Positions 36,819 to 45,000 of a stretch of DNA of 64,000 nt are shown piece by piece (position 1 is the stretch's first letter; each line of letters opens with the position of its first letter). Source of the DNA: Pontibacter indicus (lineage in GTDB: Bacteria > Bacteroidota > Bacteroidia > Cytophagales > Hymenobacteraceae). The stretch is taken from assembly GCF_900156345.1 (NCBI RefSeq), contig NZ_FTPP01000002.1, forward strand, positions 186,001 through 250,000, given 5' to 3'. Below the pieces are notes generated by a model. That model was not told the origin of the DNA. It saw only the letters and a list, made by a program, of their open reading frames with translations, and did not search any database. A program made the translations under genes and the position numbers.

Positions 36819-37061
36819 ATGAAGATACCCGTAATAAAAAAACTAGTAGAAACTCAGTCGCTGGAGGCGCTAACCGCGGCCGAGGAGGCATTGATGGAGG
36901 AGCAGCCGCTTGCCATTGAGGTGGAAGGCGACGACGAAGGTGAACAGCTGACGCACGTGATTGCCGCCGCCTGGATCCTGACCTACATGAACGACAACGG
37001 TGTGGACTTTAAGACCGCCCTGCGCGAATACACCAAGAAAGTACGCGTTTCTATCAGCTAA
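36819..37061 (+). CDS. Small acidic protein (DUF6952-like) paired with thioredoxin
   Basis: Eighty residues, soluble and acidic. The pattern is an N-terminal helix (KIPVIKKLVETQSLEALTAA), an acidic stretch (EGDDEGEQ) and a second helix (THVIAAAWILTYMNDNG), ending KKVRVSIS. It looks like the small family placed directly after thioredoxin in many Bacteroidota (DUF6952). It starts 3 bp after the thioredoxin stop, so translation is coupled. It may be a partner or regulator of that thioredoxin, but no function is known. Confidence 0.7.
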   Translation: MKIPVIKKLVETQSLEALTAAEEALMEEQPLAIEVEGDDEGEQLTHVIAAAWILTYMNDNGVDFKTALREYTKKVRVSIS

Positions 37062-37079
37062 CCCTAGCTGACAAACACA

Positions 37080-37128
37080 AAAAAGCAGCAGGCCCCGAAA
37101 CGTAATGTCTCGGGGCCTGCTGCTTTTT
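37080..37128. terminator. Strong bidirectional terminator
   Basis: A 19-bp perfect stem, 37080-37098 against 37110-37128, with A5 at one end and T5 at the other. It separates the thioredoxin operon from the convergent TetR-type gene. Confidence 0.95.
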
Positions 37129-37145
37129 ATGTTATAGCGACCGAT

Positions 37146-37754
37146 CTACATGTTATTTTTGGCGAAATACGCCTCTGCCAGCTTTCCGCCCAAGTCGGTA
37201 CAGATGCCGCGCACATAGTACAGGTAAATGCTTCGGAACACTTCGGACAGGTCGTACTTGGCAGGCGGGAAAGACGCCGGGTTGATCATCATGAAGAACT
37301 GCTCCAGAATGATCTTGGTAACCAGTTGCAGGTTGATGTCTTTGCGGAAATAGCCTTGCAGGATGCCTCTGTTCAGAATCTCAGCATTCACGTGCTGGTT
37401 GTTGTCAGCCACATTCTGCAGGCTCATTTGCCAGGCTTCCGGGTACTTTCGCAAATCGGCAATGTAAACGGGGTTCACTTGCCTGATAGCCTCTATGCCG
37501 TCACGCAACAGGAACATGATTTCATCTACAGGATTAGTCGCCTTTGCCAGCATCTCCGCCTGCCTCCTGTTGTTGACCTCTATTTCATACAGGATCACCT
37601 GCTTCACCATGTTCTCACGGCTCGAGAAAAGCTCATGAAAAGTTGACTGACGTATATCCAGTTTACTGATCAAGTCCTCGTCCGTGTTCGCCTCTATACC
37701 TTCCCGCTTAAAAATATGCAGGAGCTCATCCAGTATGGTTTCTAAAAATGTCAT
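37146..37754 (-). CDS. TetR/AcrR-family transcriptional regulator
   Basis: Two hundred and two residues from the ATG at 37754. Residues ~1-50 form a helix-turn-helix of the TetR type: LETILDELLHIFKREGIEAN, then LISKLDIRQSTFHELFSSRE and NMVKQVI. The C-terminal part is helical (EMLAKATNPVDEIMFLLRDG, then KIILEQFFMMINPASFPPAK) and would bind a ligand and dimerise. Residues 16-30 in the first helix-turn are less canonical than usual. The gene sits next to the carotenoid genes, but no operator for them could be identified, so its target is open. A -33/-7 promoter lies at 37857-37887. Confidence 0.75.
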   Translation of the reverse strand: MTFLETILDELLHIFKREGIEANTDEDLISKLDIRQSTFHELFSSRENMVKQVILYEIEVNNRRQAEMLAKATNPVDEIMFLLRDGIEAIRQVNPVYIADLRKYPEAWQMSLQNVADNNQHVNAEILNRGILQGYFRKDINLQLVTKIILEQFFMMINPASFPPAKYDLSEVFRSIYLYYVRGICTDLGGKLAEAYFAKNNM

Positions 37755-37856
37755 TGAATAGGGTAGGTCATCAGGCTGCTGTATAGAACAAGTACCTATA
37801 CGCAACAAAAAGCCTGACGTGTATTATAAATTTACATTCGTCCCGTTTGGAACATG

Positions 37857-37887
37857 CAAATGTAACACAATTAGTTGCGTGCTGCAA
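37857..37887 (-). promoter_or_regulatory. -33/-7 promoter of the TetR-type gene
   Basis: TTG (37887-37885), 20 nt and TACATTTG (37864-37857) on the - strand. The leader before the ATG at 37754 would be about 100 nt. Confidence 0.6.
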
Positions 37888-37916
37888 CCGACCCAGTAGC
37901 CGCGGCCCCTGCGGAT

Positions 37917-38615
37917 TTACAGTAGAGTCCAGATACTTATGAAAAAAACAGCCTGGACCAGGTATACGTAGGGCGCCAACCGGTTTTGTTTGTAAATGGG
38001 AGCTTTTTGGAAGTACAGCTGAAACAGAAAAGAAAGCCCCAGCCACCCCATAAAGTTAGACAGCGGGATGTGTCCGCCTTCCCAATCCCAGAAATCAAAG
38101 GCCACTGCCACTGGCTCTAGAAAGAAATCGAGCCCGACCATGAGGAGCGCTGCCACCAAGGCCCTGACAAGCCAGTGCATATCGATCATGTTCACTAGGT
38201 GCCCCGTGGTGTAGACGAGCATCAGCCAGTTTAGCCCGATGAGCAGCGGCACGTCCAGCAACTTTATACCTAGCGATTTGCCGTAAGCGTAGTCTCCAAA
38301 CAACAGCCCGGTGTGTATGCCCAATACTTCTGCAAAAAAGCCCACCGTCATGATCACCAGCGCGAAAAGCACAAAGGCCGCGTTCCAGCGCCTGTGGAAA
38401 GAGAAAAGCAGAACGTTGGTCAGGAGCAGGTTCATGGGTGTGAGTCGCTGAAACTTTTCGGGTTCGCCACTGAACAGAAGTCCCCAAAAGCCCACGGCGT
38501 GAAAAATTGCCAATACGCCCAGTGCTGCTGCCAACGCATAAGGTTTAAGACGCTGCTGCAAGGGTATAGCCGGTTGGTATGGATGTGTAGTGTCAGACAT
38601 GCTGTTTTGGTTCAT
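37917..38615 (-). CDS. cruF: Carotenoid biosynthesis protein, CruF-like hydratase
   Basis: A 232-residue polytopic membrane protein (about seven hydrophobic segments) of the DUF422/CruF family. These add water to the psi end of carotenoids (1',2'-hydration). Family-like blocks include TVGFFAEVLGIHTGLLFGDY, YGKSLGIKLLDVPLLIGLNW and FLEPVAVAFDFWDWEGG, with conserved acidic and His positions. The start at 38615 overlaps the end of the crtD-like gene by 23 bp; an internal Met at 38600 would still overlap. The overlap shows cotranscription and probable translational coupling. The desaturase next to it fits monocyclic 1'-hydroxycarotenoids of the saproxanthin or flexixanthin type. Confidence 0.82.
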   Translation of the reverse strand: MNQNSMSDTTHPYQPAIPLQQRLKPYALAAALGVLAIFHAVGFWGLLFSGEPEKFQRLTPMNLLLTNVLLFSFHRRWNAAFVLFALVIMTVGFFAEVLGIHTGLLFGDYAYGKSLGIKLLDVPLLIGLNWLMLVYTTGHLVNMIDMHWLVRALVAALLMVGLDFFLEPVAVAFDFWDWEGGHIPLSNFMGWLGLSFLFQLYFQKAPIYKQNRLAPYVYLVQAVFFISIWTLL

Positions 38616-40089
38616 TAACTGATGTTACGGCGGGCGCCAGGTTAGCCACTATACGGGCAGAGAGCAGACACAGTGGTATACCGCCGCCCGGGTGCACACT
38701 GCCGCCGCAAAAGTAAAGCCCCTTGAGTTTAGAGCTGAAGTTCGGGTGCCGGAGGAAGGCCGCCATGCGGTTGTTGGAGCTGCTGCCATACAAGGCCCCC
38801 GCATAGGAAGACGTTTGCTGCTCGATCAGCAGCGGGTCCAGCACCTGTTCGCACACAATATTCTGGCGGATGTCGGTTTGGAGCATGCGGCTCAACTTAT
38901 CGGTTACGGCCTGCCGGGTCGTGCCGATGAGCTGCTCCCAGTCCTGCCCCTGGTGGTGCGGCACGTTCACCATCACAAACCAGTTCTCGCAGCCGGCGGG
39001 TGCGTCACTCTTCTCCATTTTGGAGGTGATGTTCACGTAAACCGTCGGGTCCGGACTGATGGACTTGTGCCGGAAAATGTGCTCGAACTCCTTTTTATAA
39101 TCCTGGCTGAAGAAGATGTTGTGCACGTGCAGCTCCGGAAATTCGCGGGCTATACCCCAGTAATAGATCAGCGCCGAACTGGAGCGCGGTTGCTGCAGGG
39201 TCTGTTCCGGCGCGGGCTGGTCTGGCAACAAGCGGCGATAGGTGGGCACCACGTCCATGTTGCTCACCACTACGGCGGCGCTATACCTTCCCGAGCTGGT
39301 TTCTATACCTGTGGCCCTGCCGTTTTGCGTGACAATGCGCTCGACCCGCTCGTTATACCTAAAGGCCACGCCCAGTTCTTCGGCCAGCTTCACCAGACTA
39401 GAAGCAATGCTGTAAATGCCTCCTTTCGGATAAAAAGCGCCAATGTTGTGCTCCAGGTGCGGAATCAGGTTGAGCGTGCCGGGTGCCTGGTAGGGGTCAG
39501 AGCCGTTGTAAGTGGCAAAGCGGTCGAGCAGCTGCACAAAGCGTGGGTCGTTGAACAACTTAGCGTTGGCATCATGCATCGTGGTGGTGAGGCCCAAGTC
39601 CGACAGGCAGCCCAGCGCCTTCAGCACATCAGCGCTCAGGTAAGTATCGAGCCGGTGCAGCGACTTGTGCAGAAAAGTATCGGCCGTGCCCTGGTAAAGT
39701 CGGGCGCTCCTGGCCAGTACCTCCTGCACATCCTGCGCCTTCACGCCTAGCTGCTGCTCCGCTTCAGTAGCGAAAGCCTCAGCATCGGCATAGGCTTTCA
39801 GGCGACTACCGTCGGGCCAGAAGTAGTGCGTGATCGGGTCGAGACGGGTATAGGTGAAGTAGTCGGAAGGGTTTCGGCCTGCCAGCGTGAAGAGCTCGTC
39901 CACCAGGTGCGGCAGCGTAAACAGCGAAGGGCCGGCATCGAAGCGATAGCCCTGCAGGTCAAACTGATGCATCTTACCTCCGAACGAGGCATTGGCCTCA
40001 AACACGGTCACGTCGTAGCCTTTCACCGCCAGCCTAATGGCCGTGGCTATACCTCCTATACCTGAACCGATGATGGCCGCTTTCGTCAT
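38593..40089 (-). CDS. crtD: Carotenoid desaturase, CrtD-like
   Basis: A 498-residue FAD-dependent desaturase. The dinucleotide-binding motif GSGIGGI is at residues 8-14, followed by the acidic end of strand two (VTVFEANASFGG). The C-terminal FAD signature is YFCGGSVHPGGGIPLCLLSA. Overall it fits the CrtI/CrtD superfamily. Its overlap with cruF argues for CrtD (1-hydroxycarotenoid 3,4-desaturase) over phytoene desaturase; this is inference from context. crtB, crtI and the cyclase are not in the window, so the pathway is split. About five TATACCT words occur inside the gene. Confidence 0.82.
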   Translation of the reverse strand: MTKAAIIGSGIGGIATAIRLAVKGYDVTVFEANASFGGKMHQFDLQGYRFDAGPSLFTLPHLVDELFTLAGRNPSDYFTYTRLDPITHYFWPDGSRLKAYADAEAFATEAEQQLGVKAQDVQEVLARSARLYQGTADTFLHKSLHRLDTYLSADVLKALGCLSDLGLTTTMHDANAKLFNDPRFVQLLDRFATYNGSDPYQAPGTLNLIPHLEHNIGAFYPKGGIYSIASSLVKLAEELGVAFRYNERVERIVTQNGRATGIETSSGRYSAAVVVSNMDVVPTYRRLLPDQPAPEQTLQQPRSSSALIYYWGIAREFPELHVHNIFFSQDYKKEFEHIFRHKSISPDPTVYVNITSKMEKSDAPAGCENWFVMVNVPHHQGQDWEQLIGTTRQAVTDKLSRMLQTDIRQNIVCEQVLDPLLIEQQTSSYAGALYGSSSNNRMAAFLRHPNFSSKLKGLYFCGGSVHPGGGIPLCLLSARIVANLAPAVTSVNEPKQHV

Positions 40090-40219
40090 ACCCGAATGTA
40101 AGCAGATTATTACTCTCCTGCACTTAACTGTGAGGGTGGGGCAAAGGTTTTGAAAAATGCCGGTATACCTGAAAGTGAAAGCAACCTTTTATAGTGGCTA
40201 TACCTAACCTATCCGGTAG

Positions 40220-40666
40220 TTATAACTGCTGAAACACCTTCTTGTAAACCGGCCCACGCATACCAAAAGCCGCCAGCATGAAAGGGTATAGCAGGACATC
40301 CAGCGCCTTATACCCGGTGCCGTAGTCGATGATGTCGTGGATAATGGCGCCGCTACCGTGTTGCGTGACCAGGTGCTTGTGTCGCCAACTGCGCAGGGGC
40401 GGAGGCACTTCCTGTCCTTCGTCTACAAACCAGGCGGCCTTGTCTGTTATTTCCCGCTCTGTAATCAGGCTCGTCCACCGGAAGGCTTTTATACCTGTCT
40501 GCAGCTCTACCTCCACTACATCACCCACCTCACTGCCATCAAAGCGCAAGAGTTTCAGGCGTGGATAGGGCGGAGCCAGCTTCCTGAACAGTTGCTCATC
40601 AAAAGCGTGGAATACGCTCAGGTAGTCCTGCTGAACTGCTGTCTGGAGGTGGAGGTGGAGGTGCAT
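40220..40666 (-). CDS. SRPBCC-family protein beside carotenoid genes
   Basis: A 148-residue protein with the START-like/SRPBCC pattern: an N-terminal strand (MHLHLHLQTAVQQDYLSVFH), a helix with QLFRKLAPPYPRLKLL, strands VVEVELQTGIKAFRWTSLIT and a long final helix. This fold binds hydrophobic ligands in a cavity. Its place 130 bp upstream of crtD suggests carotenoid or precursor handling, but no activity is known. The N-terminus HLHLHLQT is encoded by a short repeated triplet pair. An AACCATTTAACCATTC leader lies just before the ATG. Confidence 0.72.
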   Translation of the reverse strand: MHLHLHLQTAVQQDYLSVFHAFDEQLFRKLAPPYPRLKLLRFDGSEVGDVVEVELQTGIKAFRWTSLITEREITDKAAWFVDEGQEVPPPLRSWRHKHLVTQHGSGAIIHDIIDYGTGYKALDVLLYPFMLAAFGMRGPVYKKVFQQL

Positions 40667-40849
40667 GTATTGAATGGTTAAATGGTTGATGGTTTAATTG
40701 TTGGTTCGCAGAGAGTGCCTTAATTATGGATCGCTGACTTGGTACAGGTATAACTCATCATAATGCAAAGCTCTCGGGAACGAAAACGAGCCAGGTTCAG
40801 GTATAGCAGCGATATAGCTGTACCCTGATGTTGTCAACTTAATGATTTT
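40667..40849. other. Left part of the gap between the carotenoid and SNF2 genes
   Basis: It contains the leader word AACCATTTAACCATT reading toward the SRPBCC gene and two AGGTATA words (near 40746 and 40799). The rest of the 500-bp gap (40850-41166) holds a palindromic repeat, three TATACCT words and a terminator. No gene is seen. Confidence 0.4.
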
Positions 40850-40953
40850 ATGTCATTTCGACTTGGGGGTAGGGGACCTCGTTCTGGGAGAAATCTGGAA
40901 CATTGCTGAAACTCTGAAACAATCCAGATCTCTCCTATCGTCGAGATGACAAA
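40850..40953. repeat. Bacteroidota-type TGTCATTTCGAC palindromic element
   Basis: Outer arms TGTCATTTCGAC (40851-40862) and GTCGAGATGACA (40940-40951) pair with one mismatch. Inner arms GGAGAAATCTGGA (40887-40899) and TCCAGATCTCTCC (40923-40935) also pair with one mismatch. The words TGTCATTTCGAC and GAGAAATCT are familiar from dispersed palindromic repeats of Bacteroidota genomes. The element could fold into a ~100-nt hairpin in RNA. Confidence 0.7.
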
Positions 40954-41078
40954 TTAGGTTAGAAGCTATTTAAGTTGGCGGCAACGCTATACCTTGTTTG
41001 CTATACCTGCCTGCTTACTCAACCATGGCAGGAAGCAAATGTTGCCGCTCTCAATTGGCTATATCTATACCTACAAAA

Positions 41079-41107
41079 AAGCCGCAACACATTTCATGCT
41101 GCGGCTT
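41079..41107 (-). terminator. Intrinsic terminator of the SNF2 helicase gene
   Basis: AAGCCGCA (41079-41086) pairs with TGCGGCTT (41100-41107). On the - strand a T run follows. Confidence 0.8.
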
Positions 41108-41166
41108 TGGTAAAATCATACGCTATCGAAATAACAATTCAACCTCAACCATTTAACATTTAAAAC

Positions 41167-44100
41167 CTAACTCAACAGGTTGTCAATATCATCTTTTGTC
41201 AGGCTCTTGATAATATTCTCGTCGGTGCTGATCAGGTCTGTTACGAGTTGGAGCTTGCGGTTCTGCAGTGCCAGTATTTTCTCCTCTACGGTGTCTTTGG
41301 TGATGAATTTATAAGTAAACACCGTGTTCTGCTGCCCGATGCGGTGAGCCCGGTCCACGGCCTGCGCTTCCACGGCTGGGTTCCACCAGGGGTCCAGGAT
41401 GAACACATAATCAGCGGCGGTCAGGTTAAGACCAACGCCTCCGGCCTTCATCGAGATCAGGAATACCTGGATGCTCGGGTCCTTCTGGAACAACTCTACC
41501 TGCTGCTGTCGGTTTTTTGTGTTGCCATCCAGGTAAGCATAAGTGATTCCTTTCTCGTCCAGCGCCTCCCTGATAATTTCCAGGTGCTTCACAAACTGAC
41601 TGAACACGAGCACCTTATGCCCTTTCGCCACAATGCTGCGGGTCATGCGCATCACTTCTTTCAGCTTACCCGACTCCCCTTCATAGCCCGGGTCCGTCAT
41701 GTACGGGTGGTTGGCTATCTGGCGGAGCTTCATCAAGCCCTGCAGGAGCATGAACTGTGTGTTGCCCGGCCCTTTTTCCTCCAGACTGGTCAGAATCTTG
41801 TTGCGGTAATACGACTTGGTTTCCTCGTAGGCGTGCTCCTGTTCCTCTGTCATTTTGCAGAAGGTAGTGTGCTCTATTTTGGGTGGCAGCTCGCGGGCCA
41901 CCTGCGACTTGTGTCTGCGCAGGATGAAAGGCTTGATCAGCGCATGCAGCCGCCGGGTCTTGTGCTCGTCTTTCTGCTTCTCAATCGGCTTCAAAAACTC
42001 TTTCCGGAAAAAGTGCTGATTGCCCAGCAGGCCCGGGTTGATGAATGACATCTGCGACCACAGGTCCATAGTGCTGTTCTCGACCGGCGTACCCGTCAAA
42101 ATCAGGCGGTGGCGCGACTTCAGCGAGCGAACTGCTTTTGAAGTGTTGGAGTCAGGATTTTTGATGGCCTGCGACTCGTCCAGGATGATGTAGTCGAAGT
42201 AGTAAGTCTTGAGCAACTCCGTATCCAGGCGCACGATGCCGTAAGAGGTCAGCACCAGGTCGTAATCCTTGAACTGCTCCACGTTCTTGTCGCGGTAGGT
42301 GCCGGTATAGGTGAGGATGCGCAGCTCCGGAGTGAACTTCTGCGCCTCGTTCAGCCAGTTGTAGATGAGCGAGGTCGGCATCACCAGCAGGGTGGCTGAC
42401 TCGGCACCGTTCTCCTTTCGGTGCTGCAGCATGGCCAGCGTCTGCACGGTTTTGCCCAGACCCATGTCATCGGCCAGACAGCCTCCGAACTTAAAGTCTT
42501 TCACAAAATGCAGCCAGTTGTAGCCCGCCTTCTGGTAAGGCCGTAACTCACCCTGGAAACCCGCTGGCAGCGGCTTGTCCTCAATCGCGTCGAACTCACG
42601 CAGTTTCTCCAGCTTGCGCGTCATGGTCACCTGGGCCAGGTTGCCATTCTGCAGGTCGTTTACGAGCGCCATGTGGTGCTTGCGCAGCGTCAGTTGGTGC
42701 TCCCCCTCCGAGAAGGCAAACAGCTCGATGTACTGCGTAAACCACTCCTCCGGTATAATGGCCACTTGCCCGTTCGGCAGCAGGTATTCGTTGTTGCGGG
42801 TCAGGATGTGGTTTTTGAGCCGGATAAAAGGCACCTCGAACTCGCCGAAGCGCACCGTGCCATGTATATCGAACCAGTCGTTGTTCTCCGTTATACCTAC
42901 GTTGACGGAAATCTCGCCAATAAAGTAATGCTTGCCGCTTTTCTCGGCCTGCTCCACCGTGAAGCCAAGCTGTTCCAGTGCCTGCAGGTTATTATTGAGC
43001 CACGAGAAAGCAGCGCTCTTATCCAACACCGCCTGCCCGTTCTTCACTTCCAGCTCACGCTTGGCCAGTTCTTTCACATACTGCTTTTCATACACCGCAT
43101 CGCGTATCAGCTTATGAAAGATGTAGGAATCCTCCGTTTTCTCCATGCTCACACTGATGCGCTTGGCGTCTTGGGCCTCTACCAGGTGGTCGCCATACCT
43201 GAACGACAGGTTGAACAGGATCTTGTCAGCCACGGCAGCCTTGTCTGCTTTACTAGCCTCAGTGCCGCCATTGCTCAGCAGCGCAGATACGTTGGCCGAT
43301 TTTATCTCAGAGAAGTTGAGGTGAGGCTTCGGTGTGAACTGCTGAGGTTTGATCTCAAACCCATTCGGCTTTACATCGAAGGACTCTACCAGCGAAGTCA
43401 CGAACTTGCGGTAGTAGTTTTCCTCCACAGAGCGCGGCACCAGAATAAACTTTTTATTGAGGAAGGGCTGCAGCTTTTTGCCATCAATGCCACTCTCGAA
43501 GCTATGAATCACGCCGTCCACCATCAGCCAGGCCGGTTCGTAGCAAATCAGGGCTGCATTGCGATACTGGAAGTTGAGCTTCTCGCCTTTATACCTGACA
43601 GTGGGGTAGTAGTGTGTATTATCGGGGTTCCGGTGAAGGTGAAACCGGACAGTGGCTTTTTCGGGCGCCACCTGAATCTCTTTCCAAGTAGGGTCGCCGT
43701 CTTTGCCGATGATGAACGTGCGTCGGTCCTGGAGCATTTCCAGAATCTTGTTCATGCGCACCTGTATGTAGTTGCTTATCGCCTCCTGCATAACTTTATC
43801 GCCCTTTTCAGGGTCGTATACCTTCAGGAAGAAATCAGCGGGGGAGAGTTTCTTGTTTGAGAATTTTTTCAGGACGGCGTCCTGCTGTATCTGATCGGTC
43901 AGGGGAATCAGTTTGAAGTCCTTCGCGTCGAGGCGGGAAGAGAACTCTTCGGCATTTTTGGCAGAAATATTCTGGTGCTGTAAAGTCAGCTGTCCCTTGG
44001 TATTAATCTGCACCACAAACGATTCGAACAGGTATCCCAGGTACTCATGCTCGAACAGAGAATAGATGACCTGAAAAGGCTGTGTGGTGAATACTTTCAT
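41167..44100 (-). CDS. SNF2-family DEAD/H helicase
   Basis: A 977-residue ATP-driven translocase. The first ~500 residues are a poorly conserved region with no SWIM zinc motif. The SNF2 ATPase core follows: motif I ADDMGLGKTVQTLAML near 545-560, motif II DESQAIKN (DESQ box, usual in bacterial SNF2), motif III LTGTPVENS, then the helicase C domain with VLVFSQFVKHLEIIREALDE, LDGNTKNRQQQ, FLISMKAGGVGLNLTAADYV and the arginine-finger motif VDRAHRIGQ. Such proteins remodel protein-DNA complexes, probably in transcription recycling or repair. It is a single-gene transcript with a TAAATTTG promoter element. Confidence 0.95.
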   Translation of the reverse strand: MKVFTTQPFQVIYSLFEHEYLGYLFESFVVQINTKGQLTLQHQNISAKNAEEFSSRLDAKDFKLIPLTDQIQQDAVLKKFSNKKLSPADFFLKVYDPEKGDKVMQEAISNYIQVRMNKILEMLQDRRTFIIGKDGDPTWKEIQVAPEKATVRFHLHRNPDNTHYYPTVRYKGEKLNFQYRNAALICYEPAWLMVDGVIHSFESGIDGKKLQPFLNKKFILVPRSVEENYYRKFVTSLVESFDVKPNGFEIKPQQFTPKPHLNFSEIKSANVSALLSNGGTEASKADKAAVADKILFNLSFRYGDHLVEAQDAKRISVSMEKTEDSYIFHKLIRDAVYEKQYVKELAKRELEVKNGQAVLDKSAAFSWLNNNLQALEQLGFTVEQAEKSGKHYFIGEISVNVGITENNDWFDIHGTVRFGEFEVPFIRLKNHILTRNNEYLLPNGQVAIIPEEWFTQYIELFAFSEGEHQLTLRKHHMALVNDLQNGNLAQVTMTRKLEKLREFDAIEDKPLPAGFQGELRPYQKAGYNWLHFVKDFKFGGCLADDMGLGKTVQTLAMLQHRKENGAESATLLVMPTSLIYNWLNEAQKFTPELRILTYTGTYRDKNVEQFKDYDLVLTSYGIVRLDTELLKTYYFDYIILDESQAIKNPDSNTSKAVRSLKSRHRLILTGTPVENSTMDLWSQMSFINPGLLGNQHFFRKEFLKPIEKQKDEHKTRRLHALIKPFILRRHKSQVARELPPKIEHTTFCKMTEEQEHAYEETKSYYRNKILTSLEEKGPGNTQFMLLQGLMKLRQIANHPYMTDPGYEGESGKLKEVMRMTRSIVAKGHKVLVFSQFVKHLEIIREALDEKGITYAYLDGNTKNRQQQVELFQKDPSIQVFLISMKAGGVGLNLTAADYVFILDPWWNPAVEAQAVDRAHRIGQQNTVFTYKFITKDTVEEKILALQNRKLQLVTDLISTDENIIKSLTKDDIDNLLS

Positions 44101-44121
44101 ACAGGTACAATTTTAGGAGAC

Positions 44122-44129
44122 CAAATTTA
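44122..44129 (-). promoter_or_regulatory. TAnnTTTG element of the SNF2 gene
   Basis: TAAATTTG on the - strand, 22 bp before the ATG at 44100. The -33 region is not clear. Confidence 0.5.
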
Positions 44130-44280
44130 CCCAAAAATCACCTGATTTCCTACCTTAAACACACGAAACCACCGTCGCAAATCAAAATATTTTCATATTT
44201 CCATCATCCATTCACCCACCGCAAGACATTAAAGACTTTTAATCTCAATATATAGTAAAATCTATATACTTAGTTGCTAT

Positions 44281-44958
44281 CTACAGTTCTTCGCCTAGGC
44301 CCAATTCACTCCTGACCACTTCCGATTTGTCTACCCTCACCAGTTTTAGAGCATCCTGCTGAATCAAAAAGACATTCTCCTCCGTCCACTCCCAGGCGGC
44401 ATTCATCGGCAGGTTTACGCCACTTGCACTGAACCATACCTTTATCGTATCGTTTTGCACGGTCAGGTATACCTCATCGAATGTTTGCTGGCTAGAGGCA
44501 GTGAAAGGTATCCGTGGACAAGAAGCCAGACGGCCCAGCACTTCCTGGTCGTTTCGGAACCAGTTCTGCAGAAAGCCCAGGTGCTGGTCGGAGCACTGAT
44601 ACCCCAGGTTTAGCGCCGTGAGTGCCTTGCATTTCAGGTTGCTAAATTCCTCGTTTGCCTTACCGTCCCAGTCGCACTCACTTCCTATAAAAGTAACGAC
44701 ATATCCCAAAGCGGCTCGCTCAGCATGCGTCAGCCTGCCAGCCAAAGCCTGATCGATCATAATTGTGCTTACAGAGTCCTGCAGCTCGGCGTCGTATACC
44801 TGCTCCCGCCACAGGAAACGGCTTTTGGCTCTAGCGGAGGTATAGGCTTCTGCTTCGGTTGATGCTATACCTGGAGTTTGATCTTCAGCTGATGTATCAG
44901 TCTCGACTGCGGAGCAACCGAACGTGAGGAGCAGGAAAAGCAGTCGGATGGCTTTCAT
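44281..44958 (-). CDS. Lipoprotein of unknown function
   Basis: A 225-residue protein. The signal peptide MKAIRLLFLLLTFGC gives lipidated Cys15. Four or more cysteines in the middle (GSECDWDG, LKCKALTAL, GYQCSDQ, ASCPRIPF) suggest disulphides in the periplasm. The end is beta-rich (YLTVQNDTIKVWFSASG, AWEWTEENVFLIQQDALKLV). No family recognised. It lies 42 bp downstream of the LolC/E-like permease gene on the same strand, so it may be the last gene of that transcript. Five TATACCT/AGGTATA words occur in it. Confidence 0.6.
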   Translation of the reverse strand: MKAIRLLFLLLTFGCSAVETDTSAEDQTPGIASTEAEAYTSARAKSRFLWREQVYDAELQDSVSTIMIDQALAGRLTHAERAALGYVVTFIGSECDWDGKANEEFSNLKCKALTALNLGYQCSDQHLGFLQNWFRNDQEVLGRLASCPRIPFTASSQQTFDEVYLTVQNDTIKVWFSASGVNLPMNAAWEWTEENVFLIQQDALKLVRVDKSEVVRSELGLGEEL

Positions 44959-45000
44959 AAAAGAGGGGTGAGACGAAAAGATAGATGCCGAGGCTATACC

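Noticed and set aside
42673..43860. Long open frame on the + strand opposite the SNF2 helicase gene
   Set aside because: Antisense shadow; composition (Leu, His, Val, Arg rich) is that of reverse-complemented codons.
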